DNA of 64,000 nt, from positions 48,381-112,380 of the forward strand of contig CADBWQ010000005.1 of NCBI GenBank assembly GCA_902798545.1. The letters run 5' to 3'. The notes beneath the pieces are model-generated. The model did not search any database. It had not been told where the DNA came from and saw nothing but the letters and a program-made list of their open reading frames with translations. The DNA is from Oscillospiraceae bacterium (GTDB lineage Bacteria; Bacillota; Clostridia; Oscillospirales; Oscillospiraceae). How positions within the stretch are numbered: position 1 is the stretch's first letter; the number at the start of each line of letters is the position of its first letter. A program made the translations under genes and the position numbers. This document shows positions 34,128 to 43,125 of the stretch, piece after piece.

Positions 34128-35657
34128 ATGAAGACCCAGATTAAAAACCGCGCAGTTCTCATCATCATGGACGGCTACGGCATTGCCCCTCCCACAGCGG
34201 GCAATGCCATCGCCCAGGCGAAGAAACCAAACCTGGACGCCCTTTTTGCCAGATACCCCAACTCCCAGCTGCAGGCCTCCGGCCTGGACGTCGGTCTGCC
34301 TGCCGGGCAGATGGGCAACTCCGAGGTCGGTCATACCAATATCGGCGCCGGCCGCGTGGTGTTCCAGATTCTGCCGAAAATCTCCAAGGAGATTACCGAG
34401 GGCAGGTTTTTTGAAAACCCCGTCTACCTCAAGGCCATCAACGACGCCAGACGTAACGGCAAGCCCCTCCATGTACTGGGGCTGCTGTCTGACGGCGGTG
34501 TCCACAGCCATCTGAGCCATATCTTCGCCATGCTCGATATGGCAAAACAGAACGGCGTGGAAAAGGTTTATGTTCACTGTTTCCTGGACGGCAGGGATGT
34601 ACCGCCTACCAGCGGCGCCGGATTTGTCCGTCAGCTGCAGGAAAAGTGCGAGCAGGTGGGGAACGCGAAGATCGCCACCGTACAGGGCCGTTTCTGGGGG
34701 ATGGATCGCGACAAGCGCTGGGACCGCGTTGAGGCCGGTTACGAAGCCATCGTCTGCGGCATCGGTGTGAACGATCCGGATGCTGTCCATGCGGTCGAGG
34801 CGAGCTACGCTGAGAACGTGACGGATGAGTTCGTCAAGCCCATCGTTGTCTGCCCTGACGGCATGATCGGCGAGGGCGACAGCGTCATCTTCATGAACTT
34901 CCGTCCGGACCGCGCCCGTGAGATGACCTGGGCGCTGAATCTGCCGGACTTTGACGGCTTCAAGAGACAGAAGACCGTCTATCCGCTGTCCTATGTCTGC
35001 ACCGCCCAGTATGACGAAAACCTGACCCTCCCCATCGCGTATCCCCCGGAGGAGATCGTCAACACGATTGGTGACCTCGTGAGCGAACACGGCCTGAAGC
35101 AGTTCCGTGTAGCCGAAACCGAGAAGTACGCTCACGTGACCTTCTTCTTCAACGGCGGCGTTGAGAAGCAGACCGAGGGCGAGGACCGCTGCCTGGTCCC
35201 GTCTCCGAAGGAGTATCCCACCTATGATCTGATCCCGCAGATGAGCGCAGAAAAGGTCTGCGACAAGGTGGTCGAAGCACTGCGGTCCGAGCAATATGAC
35301 CTGATTGTCTGCAATTTCGCCAACTGTGACATGGTTGGCCACACCGGTGTCATGGACGCGGCGGTAAAAGCGGTGGAGACCGTGGACGCCTGCATGGGCC
35401 GGATTGCGGCAGAGGTCGAAAAGCACCCCGGAACCGTTCTGCTTGTGACAGCAGACCACGGCAATGCCGACTGTATGTTCGACGAGACAGGCAAGGTCAA
35501 CACCGCACACACCACGAACCCCGTACCCTTCCTGGTGACCGAAGAGGGCAGAAAGCTGGACGACGGACGGCTTGCCGACATCGCGCCGACGATTCTTCAG
35601 ATCATGGGTCTGGAGCAGCCGGCGGAGATGACGGGCAAGTGCCTTCTGCACGACTGA
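34128..35657 (+). CDS. gpmI: 2,3-bisphosphoglycerate-independent phosphoglycerate mutase
   Basis: GpmI interconverts 3- and 2-phosphoglycerate using two manganese ions and a phospho-serine intermediate. At 509 residues it has the standard length. Seen are the metal-binding IIMDGYGI near residue 13, the nucleophile serine in GNSEVGH near 64, DGRDVPP near 157, and TADHGNAD near 444. It starts 5 bases after tpiA and ends 4 bases before the kinase gene, so the four genes form one transcript. Confidence 0.97.
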   Translation: MKTQIKNRAVLIIMDGYGIAPPTAGNAIAQAKKPNLDALFARYPNSQLQASGLDVGLPAGQMGNSEVGHTNIGAGRVVFQILPKISKEITEGRFFENPVYLKAINDARRNGKPLHVLGLLSDGGVHSHLSHIFAMLDMAKQNGVEKVYVHCFLDGRDVPPTSGAGFVRQLQEKCEQVGNAKIATVQGRFWGMDRDKRWDRVEAGYEAIVCGIGVNDPDAVHAVEASYAENVTDEFVKPIVVCPDGMIGEGDSVIFMNFRPDRAREMTWALNLPDFDGFKRQKTVYPLSYVCTAQYDENLTLPIAYPPEEIVNTIGDLVSEHGLKQFRVAETEKYAHVTFFFNGGVEKQTEGEDRCLVPSPKEYPTYDLIPQMSAEKVCDKVVEALRSEQYDLIVCNFANCDMVGHTGVMDAAVKAVETVDACMGRIAAEVEKHPGTVLLVTADHGNADCMFDETGKVNTAHTTNPVPFLVTEEGRKLDDGRLADIAPTILQIMGLEQPAEMTGKCLLHD

Positions 35658-35661
35658 CTGC

Positions 35662-36327
35662 ATGAAAGGGAAACTCATTGTCATAGAAGGACTCGACGGC
35701 AGCGGCAAGGCGACACAGGCAAAACGCCTTGCCGCTGTCCTTGAGCAGCAGGGCCGCCGCGTCCGTGAGATCTCGTTTCCGAATTATGAGAGCGATTCCT
35801 CAGCCCTCGTGAAGATGTACCTCTCCGGTGCCTTCGGGCGGGAACCCGGCGATGTGAACGCCTATGCGGCGTCCAGCTTCTATGCCGTGGACCGCTACGC
35901 AGGGATGAAACAGGACTGGGGTCCCTTCTATGAGGCCGGCGGCATCCTGATTGCCGACCGCTATACCACCTCCAATGCTGTACACCAGTGCTGCAAGCTG
36001 CCGAGGGAAAAGTGGGACGAATATCTCGAATGGCTCTTTCACTATGAATATGCTCTGCTGCATCTCCCAAAACCCGATATGGTGGTGTATCTCCGCCTGG
36101 AAATCGAGACAAGCCAGCATCTTATGAGCGGCCGGTATCACGGCGATGAGAAAAAGAAGGACATCCATGAGAGCAATACGGATTATCTTCAGCATGCCCA
36201 TCTGGCTGCGGACTACTGCGCAGAAAAGTACGCCTGGCGGACGGTCGAATGCGCGTCCGGCAGCACACTCCGCGGGATTGATGAGATCGGCGGCGACGTG
36301 CTGCACGCAGTCCTCCCGCTGCTCTGA
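35662..36327 (+). CDS. tmk: Thymidylate kinase-like protein
   Basis: A 221-residue P-loop kinase expected to phosphorylate dTMP to dTDP. The P-loop is EGLDGSGKATQ near residues 9-19, with Ala where Ser is usual; DRY occurs near residue 98 (ADRYTTSN); and an arginine-bearing lid follows near 150 (HLMSGRYHGDEKK). It is slightly divergent, so a different nucleotide cannot be excluded. It is the last gene of the pgk run; a long hairpin lies just beyond it. Confidence 0.82.
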   Translation: MKGKLIVIEGLDGSGKATQAKRLAAVLEQQGRRVREISFPNYESDSSALVKMYLSGAFGREPGDVNAYAASSFYAVDRYAGMKQDWGPFYEAGGILIADRYTTSNAVHQCCKLPREKWDEYLEWLFHYEYALLHLPKPDMVVYLRLEIETSQHLMSGRYHGDEKKKDIHESNTDYLQHAHLAADYCAEKYAWRTVECASGSTLRGIDEIGGDVLHAVLPLL

Positions 36328-36353
36328 TCCTTTTGCGGCGAATGAATTCAAAT

Positions 36354-36396
36354 CAATTCCCGGATCAACCGGCAGAACGCCGGGATCCGGGAATTG
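36354..36396. repeat. Long interrupted hairpin before hisZ
   Basis: CAATTCCCGGATC at 36354-36366 pairs perfectly with 36384-36396, and an inner CCGGC/GCCGG stem extends it to about 18 pairs with a small internal bulge. There is no T-run. It may end the pgk run in a factor-assisted way or bind a regulator upstream of the hisZ promoter. Confidence 0.6.
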
Positions 36397-36420
36397 TCAG
36401 CATCAGTGAGAAACAACGGC

Positions 36421-36449
36421 TTGACATCCGGCAGGAAAGAGCATATAAT
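36421..36449 (+). promoter_or_regulatory. Perfect consensus sigma-A promoter for hisZG
   Basis: TTGACA at 36421-36426, 17 bases, TATAAT at 36444-36449. Transcription should begin near 36456, which is exactly the ATG of a 9-codon frame ending 3 bases before hisZ. Confidence 0.85.
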
Positions 36450-36455
36450 CCGGAC

Positions 36456-36485
36456 ATGCAATTCTTTACTGAGGTAATGAAATAA
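36456..36485 (+). CDS. Possible 9-codon leader ORF before hisZ
   Basis: ATG 36456 to TAA 36485 encodes MQFFTEVMK, with the stop 3 bases before the hisZ ATG. The predicted transcription start falls on its ATG, so it would be leaderless. It has no histidine codons, so it is not a classical his attenuator peptide. It also contains the GAGG that could serve hisZ. Real translation is unproven. Confidence 0.3.
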   Translation: MQFFTEVMK

Positions 36486-36488
36486 AGT

Positions 36489-37583
36489 ATGGAAATTACA
36501 TTGAAAGAACATGAGAAGCTGCTCTATACGCTGAGGGAACTGTACCGACAGTACGGGTACCACAGCTTCCGCATGAGCAAGTTCGAAAAATACGAGCTCT
36601 ATGCAAGGAATAAGGACTTCCTGGTCAGCGACAGGGTCATCACTTTTAACGACATGAACGGCGATCTTCTGGCACTGAAACCGGATGTCACGCTCTCCAT
36701 TGTTCGCAACGCTTCCTTCCGCCCGGGCTGGAAGCAGAAGCTGTATTATCAGGAAAATGTCTATCGGCCCTCCGGCAGCTCCCGCCAGTTCCGCGAGATC
36801 ATGCAGTGCGGTCTGGAGTGCATCGGGGATCTTGACAGCTACGACCTCTATGAGGTCCTGCATCTGGCGGTAAAGAGTCTCCGAACCATTTCGGAGAAGA
36901 GCGTCCTGAGCGTATCGCACCTGGGCATCCTGAAAAGCCTGCTCGCAGTTCTGGGCGCCAATGACGAGGCTCAGGCGGAGCTGATGCAGCTGGTGGCGGC
37001 GAGAAATCTGCATGAACTGGCAGCACTGTTCACCAGGGAGGGCTGGAATATGGCCCGGCTGAAGGATCTGGAAGCCCTGCTGCGGCTCAGCTGCAGCGTG
37101 AAAGAGCTCCCGGCAGAGCTGAATGCGCTGCACCTGGACTGGCTGAATCCTTCGGTCCGGACGGAACTGGAGGATCTGAGCGCGCTCGCATGCGAGGAGG
37201 ACAGCATCCTCTGCTTCGATCTCTCGGTAATCAACGACATCCATTATTATAATGGTATTGTTTTCCAGGGGTTCGTGCAGGACCTCTATGAGAAAGTGCT
37301 CTCCGGCGGACGGTATGACAGTCTTCTGGCGCGGATGCAGCGAAAGGGAAGCGCGATGGGGTTCGCCATCTACTTCGGCGTTCTGGAACAGATCCTCCGC
37401 AAGGCCGAGAGCTGGGATGGGGATCTGCTGCTGCTCTATGACGAAAGGACCCCTTTGACCCTGGTCCGTGACATGGTTGAACAGAAACAGCGTGAGGGTT
37501 GTTCTGTCAGCGCACAGCGCTGTGCGGATGGGGGACGGTACCACGAGATTCTGGACATCCGGGGAGGAAAGAACGATGCTTGA
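36489..37583 (+). CDS. hisZ: ATP phosphoribosyltransferase regulatory subunit
   Basis: HisZ is a catalytically inactive histidyl-tRNA synthetase paralogue that activates the short form of HisG for the first step of histidine synthesis. The 364-residue protein shows the class II synthetase fold: QYGYHSFRMSKFEKYEL, the motif 2-like YYQENVYRP near residue 87, and QCGLECIG. It overlaps hisG by 8 bases. Only hisZ and hisG are present here; the remaining his genes are elsewhere. Promoter is a perfect consensus. Confidence 0.92.
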   Translation: MEITLKEHEKLLYTLRELYRQYGYHSFRMSKFEKYELYARNKDFLVSDRVITFNDMNGDLLALKPDVTLSIVRNASFRPGWKQKLYYQENVYRPSGSSRQFREIMQCGLECIGDLDSYDLYEVLHLAVKSLRTISEKSVLSVSHLGILKSLLAVLGANDEAQAELMQLVAARNLHELAALFTREGWNMARLKDLEALLRLSCSVKELPAELNALHLDWLNPSVRTELEDLSALACEEDSILCFDLSVINDIHYYNGIVFQGFVQDLYEKVLSGGRYDSLLARMQRKGSAMGFAIYFGVLEQILRKAESWDGDLLLLYDERTPLTLVRDMVEQKQREGCSVSAQRCADGGRYHEILDIRGGKNDA

Positions 37584-38196
37584 TATCGCACTGCCGAAAG
37601 GCAGACTTGGCGACCGGGTGTACGGCATGCTGAAGATGGCAGGCTACGAGTGCCCGTCCATCGAGCAGCCGGATCGACGCCTGATTTTTGAAAACCCGGA
37701 GACCGGTGTGCGCTACTTCTGGGTGAAACCCTCGGACGTCACGATTTATGTGGAGCACGGTGCGGCGGACCTGGGTATCGCGGGAAAAGACATCCTGCTG
37801 GAAAACCGGCCGGAGCTTTTCGAGCTGCTGGACCTGAAGACAGGGATCTGCCGGATGGCGGTCGCAGGACCGGGGGACTTTCGGGATTCAAGAGAGCGGA
37901 CGCTCCGCGTGGCGACAAAGTTTCCGCACATCGCAGGCAGTTTCTATGCCGAGAAGTCGCGTGATGTAGAGCTTATCAAGCTCAACGGCTCCATTGAACT
38001 TGCCCCGATCCTGGGCCTCTCTGACGTGATCGTGGACATCGTCGAGACGGGGAAGACTCTGGCCGAGAACGGCCTCACGGTGCTGGAGACCGTCTGTCCC
38101 ATCAGTGCCCGTCTGGTGGCAAACCCGGCGAGTTTCCGCTTCAAAACCGAAGAGATCGATACGCTTGCCCGAAAACTGGAGGAACAAATCAGCTGA
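37576..38196 (+). CDS. hisG: ATP phosphoribosyltransferase, short form
   Basis: HisG joins ATP and PRPP to phosphoribosyl-ATP, the committed and feedback-controlled step of histidine synthesis. At 206 residues it is the short (HisGs) form that needs HisZ, which is encoded just upstream and overlaps it. LPKGRL is at residues 6-11, GIAGKD near 66, and the PRPP-binding DIVETGKTL near 157. The start ATG 37576 follows GGGGAGG within hisZ. Confidence 0.96.
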   Translation: MLDIALPKGRLGDRVYGMLKMAGYECPSIEQPDRRLIFENPETGVRYFWVKPSDVTIYVEHGAADLGIAGKDILLENRPELFELLDLKTGICRMAVAGPGDFRDSRERTLRVATKFPHIAGSFYAEKSRDVELIKLNGSIELAPILGLSDVIVDIVETGKTLAENGLTVLETVCPISARLVANPASFRFKTEEIDTLARKLEEQIS

Positions 38197-38228
38197 CAGA
38201 AGTGCCGGACATCACTGGCGTATAATAC

Positions 38229-38257
38229 TTGCACAAGGGAGCCTTTTCTGGTATAAT
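38229..38257 (+). promoter_or_regulatory. Promoter of the gdpP gene run
   Basis: TTGCAC at 38229-38234 and TATAAT at 38252-38257 are separated by 17 bases, 55 bases before the GTG start. A second TATAAT lies at 38221-38226 without a good -35. Confidence 0.75.
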
Positions 38258-38312
38258 AAACTTTGATTTATTCTGCCGGAACAGGCTCTGTTTTTTGGAA
38301 TAGGAGTTAGCC

Positions 38313-40307
38313 GTGAAATCAAATCGGAAGTATAAACCTCTGTCAGAACCGACCTATATCATCTATCTGCTCTTCATGGCGGCGTTTGCACTGGCCTCAC
38401 TGTATTTTCGTCAGTACATCCTGGCGGCGGCAGAAGGCGGGATTGTTCTGATCCTGGGACTCGTCGCTCTGATTATGAGGCGCAGAAAGGCCAAACAGCT
38501 GGCAGCCTATATTGAGTCAATCACCTATGACACCGAGAACGCGAAGAACAGTACGCTCCTGAGCTTCCCGCTCCCGATGGCGGTATTCCGTCTCTCTGAT
38601 TCCAGCGTGGTATGGGGAAATGATGTGTTCTTCCAGATGTTCGGCAGCTCCGGCTCCCGGATGAACGCCCGCCTTGCGAACATGATCCCGGATTTCTCCG
38701 GGAAATGGCTGCTGGAGGGACAGACCTCCTATCCGGACCTGGTGGATATCGATGGCCGCAAGTATCAGATGTTCGGAAACCTGATCCGCGCCGAGCAGGA
38801 TGAGGAAGACAGCGCCATCATGGGCATTACCTATTGGATGGACGTTACGGAATACGACCGGGTCCGCGTCTTATATGAGCAGTCCAGACCCGTCCCCGGC
38901 GTAATCGTCATCGACAACCTCGAAGAGATGACGAGAAACTATCCTGAGCGCGTAAAGAATGAAATCCGCGATGCGGTCGAGGACCGGCTTCAGCACTGGT
39001 GCGGCGAGTATCACGGGATTCTGCGGCGTTATGACCGGGATCGCTACCTCGTCATGTTTGAGAAGAAAGACATCGACGAGATGCGGACGGACAAGTTTTC
39101 TATCAACGACGAAATTCACCAGATTGAGAATCCCAACGGCATCCCTGCCAGCATCAGCATCGGCCTTGGTACGGAGTCGTCCACCCTGGAAGAAGGACTT
39201 CAGTTTGCCGACGTCGGGACGGAGCTGGCACTCTCACGCGGCGGGGACCAGACCGTCATCAAGAACCGCGTGAGCTTTGAGTTCTTCGGCGGGCGTGGAT
39301 TTGAGATCGAAAAACGCACCAAAGTCAAGTCCCGCGTCATGGCCAATACCCTGGCAGAGCTGATACGCGATTCGTCGAAGGTCTATGTCATGGGACACAA
39401 ATACGCCGATCTCGACGCTGTGGGCGCGGATGTGGGCGTCTGCTGCCTGGCGAGACATCTCGGCGTCAAAGCAAACATTGTTGTGGAGCCGAACCATAAC
39501 GCTTCCAAAGCGCTGATTGAGCGTATGAAGAAAGAGGCGGACTACAGGGATATCTTTCTGACACCCTATGAGGCGCTGATCTCCGCCGATGCCAGGACTC
39601 TGCTGGTCGTCGTGGATACCAACAGGCCGGAGCAGGTCGAGGATTCCGGCCTGCTGGGCGCATGCAACCGTGTGGCGGTTATCGATCACCACCGTGTCAG
39701 CGCAACCTATATCCAGAACGCGGCACTTGGCTTTATTGAACCCTATGCGTCGTCGGCATGCGAACTGGTGACCGAAATCCTTCAGGAGCTCATGGAACCG
39801 GAGGATGTGAAAAAAGCAGAGGCCGAAGCGCTGCTTTCCGGCATCGTTCTGGATACCAAGAGCTTTGCCCTGCGCACAGGAGAGAGAACCTTTGACGCGG
39901 CATCCTGGCTGCGCCGCTGCGGCGCGGATACCTCGGAGATCAAGAAACTGCTGCAGATCGACATGGACACGGCCCTGGCCCGCTATAAGCTGATCCAGAG
40001 TGCAAATCTCTACCGGGGTGTCGCGATCATGATTTCGGAAGAACCCCAGGAGCGCATTGTCGCCGCGCAGGCGGCGGACGAGATGCTGAACATCACTGGC
40101 GTCGAGGCCTCCATCGTGGCATCCCCTGACGGAGACGGCGGCGTACATGTCTCGGCAAGGTCCATCGGCACGATGAACGTGCAGATCCTGATGGAGAAGC
40201 TGGGAGGCGGCGGAAACCGCAGCGCGGCGGCAGCCAGATTTGAAAAAACAACACCGGCACAGGCGGAAGAGAAGATCCGTGCTGCGATCGATGACTATCT
40301 TGGATAA
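38313..40307 (+). CDS. gdpP: Cyclic-di-AMP phosphodiesterase GdpP-like
   Basis: GdpP hydrolyses the second messenger c-di-AMP, which controls potassium, osmolytes and wall homeostasis. The 664-residue protein has two membrane helices at about residues 15-31 and 34-50, a PAS-like region to about 170, a degenerate GGDEF domain ending near SRGGDQTVIKN at about 310, then a DHH domain (DLDAVGAD near 366, VVDTNRP, IDHHR near 456) and a DHHA1 domain with GGGGNRSAAA near the end. The GTG at 38313 follows GGAG. It heads gdpP-rplI-dnaB, the classic Firmicute order. Confidence 0.95.
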   Translation: MKSNRKYKPLSEPTYIIYLLFMAAFALASLYFRQYILAAAEGGIVLILGLVALIMRRRKAKQLAAYIESITYDTENAKNSTLLSFPLPMAVFRLSDSSVVWGNDVFFQMFGSSGSRMNARLANMIPDFSGKWLLEGQTSYPDLVDIDGRKYQMFGNLIRAEQDEEDSAIMGITYWMDVTEYDRVRVLYEQSRPVPGVIVIDNLEEMTRNYPERVKNEIRDAVEDRLQHWCGEYHGILRRYDRDRYLVMFEKKDIDEMRTDKFSINDEIHQIENPNGIPASISIGLGTESSTLEEGLQFADVGTELALSRGGDQTVIKNRVSFEFFGGRGFEIEKRTKVKSRVMANTLAELIRDSSKVYVMGHKYADLDAVGADVGVCCLARHLGVKANIVVEPNHNASKALIERMKKEADYRDIFLTPYEALISADARTLLVVVDTNRPEQVEDSGLLGACNRVAVIDHHRVSATYIQNAALGFIEPYASSACELVTEILQELMEPEDVKKAEAEALLSGIVLDTKSFALRTGERTFDAASWLRRCGADTSEIKKLLQIDMDTALARYKLIQSANLYRGVAIMISEEPQERIVAAQAADEMLNITGVEASIVASPDGDGGVHVSARSIGTMNVQILMEKLGGGGNRSAAAARFEKTTPAQAEEKIRAAIDDYLG

Positions 40308-40322
40308 ACAGGAGAGAGTATC

Positions 40323-40769
40323 ATGAAAGTAGTATTTAACGAAGATGTCAGAGGCCAGGGCAGAAAGGGCGAGATCAAGGATGTATCCGACGGCTATGCA
40401 CGCAACTATCTGCTGCCCCGCAAGCTCGCTTCCGAAGCGACGGTAGATGCCATTAACGCAATCAAGCTGAAGGAAAAGGCCAAAGCAGCTCAGGCTGCCA
40501 AGGAAAAGGCCCAGGCAGAGGAGTATGCAAAAAAGCTTGAAGCTGTCCAGGTGACGGTCCGCGCCAAGGCGGGCAACGGCGGCAAGCTCTTCGGCGCTGT
40601 GACTTCCGAGGCCATCAGCAAGGCGCTCAGGGAGCAGTTCGACATGGACATCGAGAAGAACAAGATCGTCCAGGCCGAGCCGATCAAGAGCTTTGGCACT
40701 TACACGGTCAAAGCCAAGCTTGGCTATGAGGTGAACGGAAATATCAGCGTCCTGGTGGTCGAAGGATAA
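40323..40769 (+). CDS. rplI: 50S ribosomal protein L9
   Basis: L9 binds 23S rRNA near the L1 stalk. The 148-residue protein has the N-terminal signature starting [13 protein letters not shown] (about residues 13-40 carry [18 protein letters not shown]), the long connecting helix rich in Lys/Ala/Glu at about 40-75, and the C-terminal globular domain. A GGAGAG site precedes the ATG, 15 bases after gdpP. Confidence 0.97.
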   Translation: MKVVFNEDVRGQGRKGEIKDVSDGYARNYLLPRKLASEATVDAINAIKLKEKAKAAQAAKEKAQAEEYAKKLEAVQVTVRAKAGNGGKLFGAVTSEAISKALREQFDMDIEKNKIVQAEPIKSFGTYTVKAKLGYEVNGNISVLVVEG

Positions 40770-40772
40770 TCC

Positions 40773-42116
40773 ATGGACGAGCTCCTCGGAAAAAAGGTAC
40801 CCTTTTCGGCACAGGCGGAACAGGCGGTGATCGGCTCGGTCCTGATCGATCCGGACTGCATTCCGGCGGTAATGGAGCATCTGCGCGCAGACGAGTTCTA
40901 TGGAAAGCTGAACCGGGATATCTACGAGACAGTCTATAACATGTTCGCCTACGGCATCACGGTGGACCCGGTGACGGTTCTTGACCAGATGCGTGTGCGC
41001 GGCGTGTATCAGGACAACTGCGAGCAGTACATTGCCGAAGTGATGCGCATGACACCGACTGCGGCGAATGTGCTGGAATACGCGGCGATCGTGCGCGACC
41101 GCGGACTGCTCCGGAGACTGGGCGAGGCTGCGGACGAAATCAACAGTATCGTCTATGAAGGCAGCGGCGAAGCCGAAACTGCCCTGGAGGCCGCGGAACG
41201 AAAGATTTATGCCCTGCGTCAGGGAAGAAATGTCGGCGGCCTGATGCCTGTTTCATCCATCGTACAGACGGTGTTCGACCAGATGTCGGCGGCGGCGGAA
41301 TCCGGAAACAAGTTTCCCGGTATCTCCACCGGGCTCCCGGATCTGGACCGGATGATCCTTGGCCTCAACAAATCGGAGCTCATCCTTGTCGCGGCGCGAC
41401 CCGGCATGGGCAAAACCAGCATCGCGCTGAACATGGCACTTTACGCAGGAATGAATCTGGGCAAGACGGTGGCGATTTTTTCCCTGGAAATGTCGAGGGA
41501 ACAGCTTGTCTCCAGACTCCTCTCGCGCGCTGCGCTGATCCCGTCACAGAACATGCTGACCGGTCAGCTCACCGAGCGCCAGTGGAAGGATGTGGCGGAT
41601 GCCGCCCAAACCCTCAGCACCAGTGATATCCGCATTGACGACAACCCGACGCTGACCGTGTCGGACATGAACGCCCAGTGCCGCAGAATTCAGAATCTCG
41701 ACCTCGTCGTGATCGATTACCTCCAGCTGATGCAGTCAGCGGGCAGCGGTCACAGCTGGTCCAACGAAAGCCGCACCCAGGCTGTCAGTGACATCAGCCG
41801 TATGCTGAAAATCATGGCAAAGGAACTGAATGTGCCTGTTATCTGCCTTTCACAGCTCTCCCGTGCCAATGAATCGCGCCAGGACAAGCGTCCGATGTTG
41901 TCCGATCTGCGCGAATCCGGCGCCATTGAACAGGATGCCGATGTGGTCATCGGTCTGTATCGTGATGGCTATTACAACAAGGAAACAGAGAATCCCAATC
42001 TCGCAGAGGCGATCGTGCTGAAAAACAGAAAAGGTGCAACAGGGACTGTGCAGCTGAACTGGCTGCCGGAATACACCTCCTTCTCGTCCGTGGAACGGCG
42101 CTACGATGAAGGATGA
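40773..42116 (+). CDS. dnaB: Replicative DNA helicase
   Basis: DnaB-type hexameric helicase (DnaC in Bacillus naming) that unwinds DNA ahead of the replisome. At 447 residues it is full length: an N-terminal primase-binding domain, a linker, then a RecA-like ATPase with Walker A ARPGMGKTS near residue 210 and Walker B VIDYLQLM near 315. The end overlaps tilS by 11 bases. The start lies 3 bases after rplI. Confidence 0.97.
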   Translation: MDELLGKKVPFSAQAEQAVIGSVLIDPDCIPAVMEHLRADEFYGKLNRDIYETVYNMFAYGITVDPVTVLDQMRVRGVYQDNCEQYIAEVMRMTPTAANVLEYAAIVRDRGLLRRLGEAADEINSIVYEGSGEAETALEAAERKIYALRQGRNVGGLMPVSSIVQTVFDQMSAAAESGNKFPGISTGLPDLDRMILGLNKSELILVAARPGMGKTSIALNMALYAGMNLGKTVAIFSLEMSREQLVSRLLSRAALIPSQNMLTGQLTERQWKDVADAAQTLSTSDIRIDDNPTLTVSDMNAQCRRIQNLDLVVIDYLQLMQSAGSGHSWSNESRTQAVSDISRMLKIMAKELNVPVICLSQLSRANESRQDKRPMLSDLRESGAIEQDADVVIGLYRDGYYNKETENPNLAEAIVLKNRKGATGTVQLNWLPEYTSFSSVERRYDEG

Positions 42117-43038
42117 ACTGATTCGGCGATATGATATGCTCCCAGAGGGGAGCCGGGTTTTGTGTGCAGTATCCGGCGGCGCCGACAGCATGTGCCTGCT
42201 GCACTGGCTGAAGGAACGGAGAGAGGAGTATGGCTTCTCTCTCCTTGCCGCGCATTATGAACATGGACTGCGGGGTGACGAATCCCTGCGGGACGCGGCC
42301 TTCACCCGGGAACAGTGCGAGATGCTCGGGATCCGGATTGTCGTCGGGAAGGGAGACGTCGCAGCCTTCGCCGAGGCACAGAAGCTTGGAATCGAAGATG
42401 CAGCCAGAACACTGCGCTATCGCTTCTTGGAGGAAACTGCAGACAGACTCGCCTGTGATCGGATCGCGACTGCCCACAACCTGAATGACAATGCGGAGAC
42501 GGTGCTGATGAACCTGTGCCGGGGCGCGGGCACCCGCGGGCTTGCGGGAATCCCGCCGGTGCGGGGGAGGATCGTCCGGCCGCTCTTATGGACAAGCCGC
42601 GAGGAAATCGAGACATATCTCGATGTACACCGGATCCCTCACATTGAGGACAGCAGCAATCGGAGTGATGATTATACCAGAAATCGGATTCGACATCAGA
42701 TCATTCCGCTCCTTATGGAAGAAAACCCTTCGTTTCTGAGCGCCATCGGGCGAACGGCGGAACTTCTGCGTGAAGACGATGCCTGCCTCTGCCGTGAGGC
42801 GGAGGCCTTCCTCAGAGAGCACCGGAAGGGCAATTCGATCCCGTCAAAGGCATTGCTGCGCCTGGAGCCGGCGGTGGCCGCACGGGTGGTCCGGACGCTT
42901 TGCGGCCGCGGGGTCAGCATGGAACGGACGCTGGCTCTTCTGCGCTTTGCAGAGGGGACGGAACGCGGCATTCTGGAGATCCCGGGGCAGAAGATCCGCC
43001 GCCAGCACGGACAGCTCTATTTCAACGAAAGAAATTAA
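42106..43038 (+). CDS. tilS: tRNA(Ile)-lysidine synthase, short form
   Basis: TilS converts the wobble cytidine of tRNA-Ile(CAU) to lysidine so it reads AUA. The PP-loop SGGADSMCLL is near residue 23. The catalytic N-type ATPase domain runs to about 200, and a small helical region follows. At 310 residues it lacks most of the C-terminal substrate-binding domains of the 430-470 residue Escherichia and Bacillus enzymes, resembling short forms known from other bacteria. It overlaps dnaB and precedes hpt, as in many Firmicutes. Confidence 0.92.
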   Translation: MKDELIRRYDMLPEGSRVLCAVSGGADSMCLLHWLKERREEYGFSLLAAHYEHGLRGDESLRDAAFTREQCEMLGIRIVVGKGDVAAFAEAQKLGIEDAARTLRYRFLEETADRLACDRIATAHNLNDNAETVLMNLCRGAGTRGLAGIPPVRGRIVRPLLWTSREEIETYLDVHRIPHIEDSSNRSDDYTRNRIRHQIIPLLMEENPSFLSAIGRTAELLREDDACLCREAEAFLREHRKGNSIPSKALLRLEPAVAARVVRTLCGRGVSMERTLALLRFAEGTERGILEIPGQKIRRQHGQLYFNERN

Positions 43039-43060
43039 CGGCTTGTTCAAAACTTTATTC

Positions 43061-43089
43061 TTCAATTGTTAAGACGATTGTGGTAAGAT
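43061..43089 (+). promoter_or_regulatory. Weak promoter before hpt
   Basis: TTCAAT at 43061-43066, 17 bases, TAAGAT at 43084-43089 preceded by TGG. It would allow hpt and ftsH to be transcribed separately from the replication genes. Confidence 0.4.
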
Positions 43090-43125
43090 TAATCTCACGT
43101 GCTCTCAGAGCAGGAAAGGAAAACT

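Noticed and set aside
34113-35708. Minus-strand open frame of 531 codons
   Set aside because: Exact antisense of gpmI, which carries all catalytic motifs; a shadow of biased codons.
39234-40880. Minus-strand open frame of 548 codons
   Set aside because: Antisense to gdpP and rplI; no start signal and no domain pattern.
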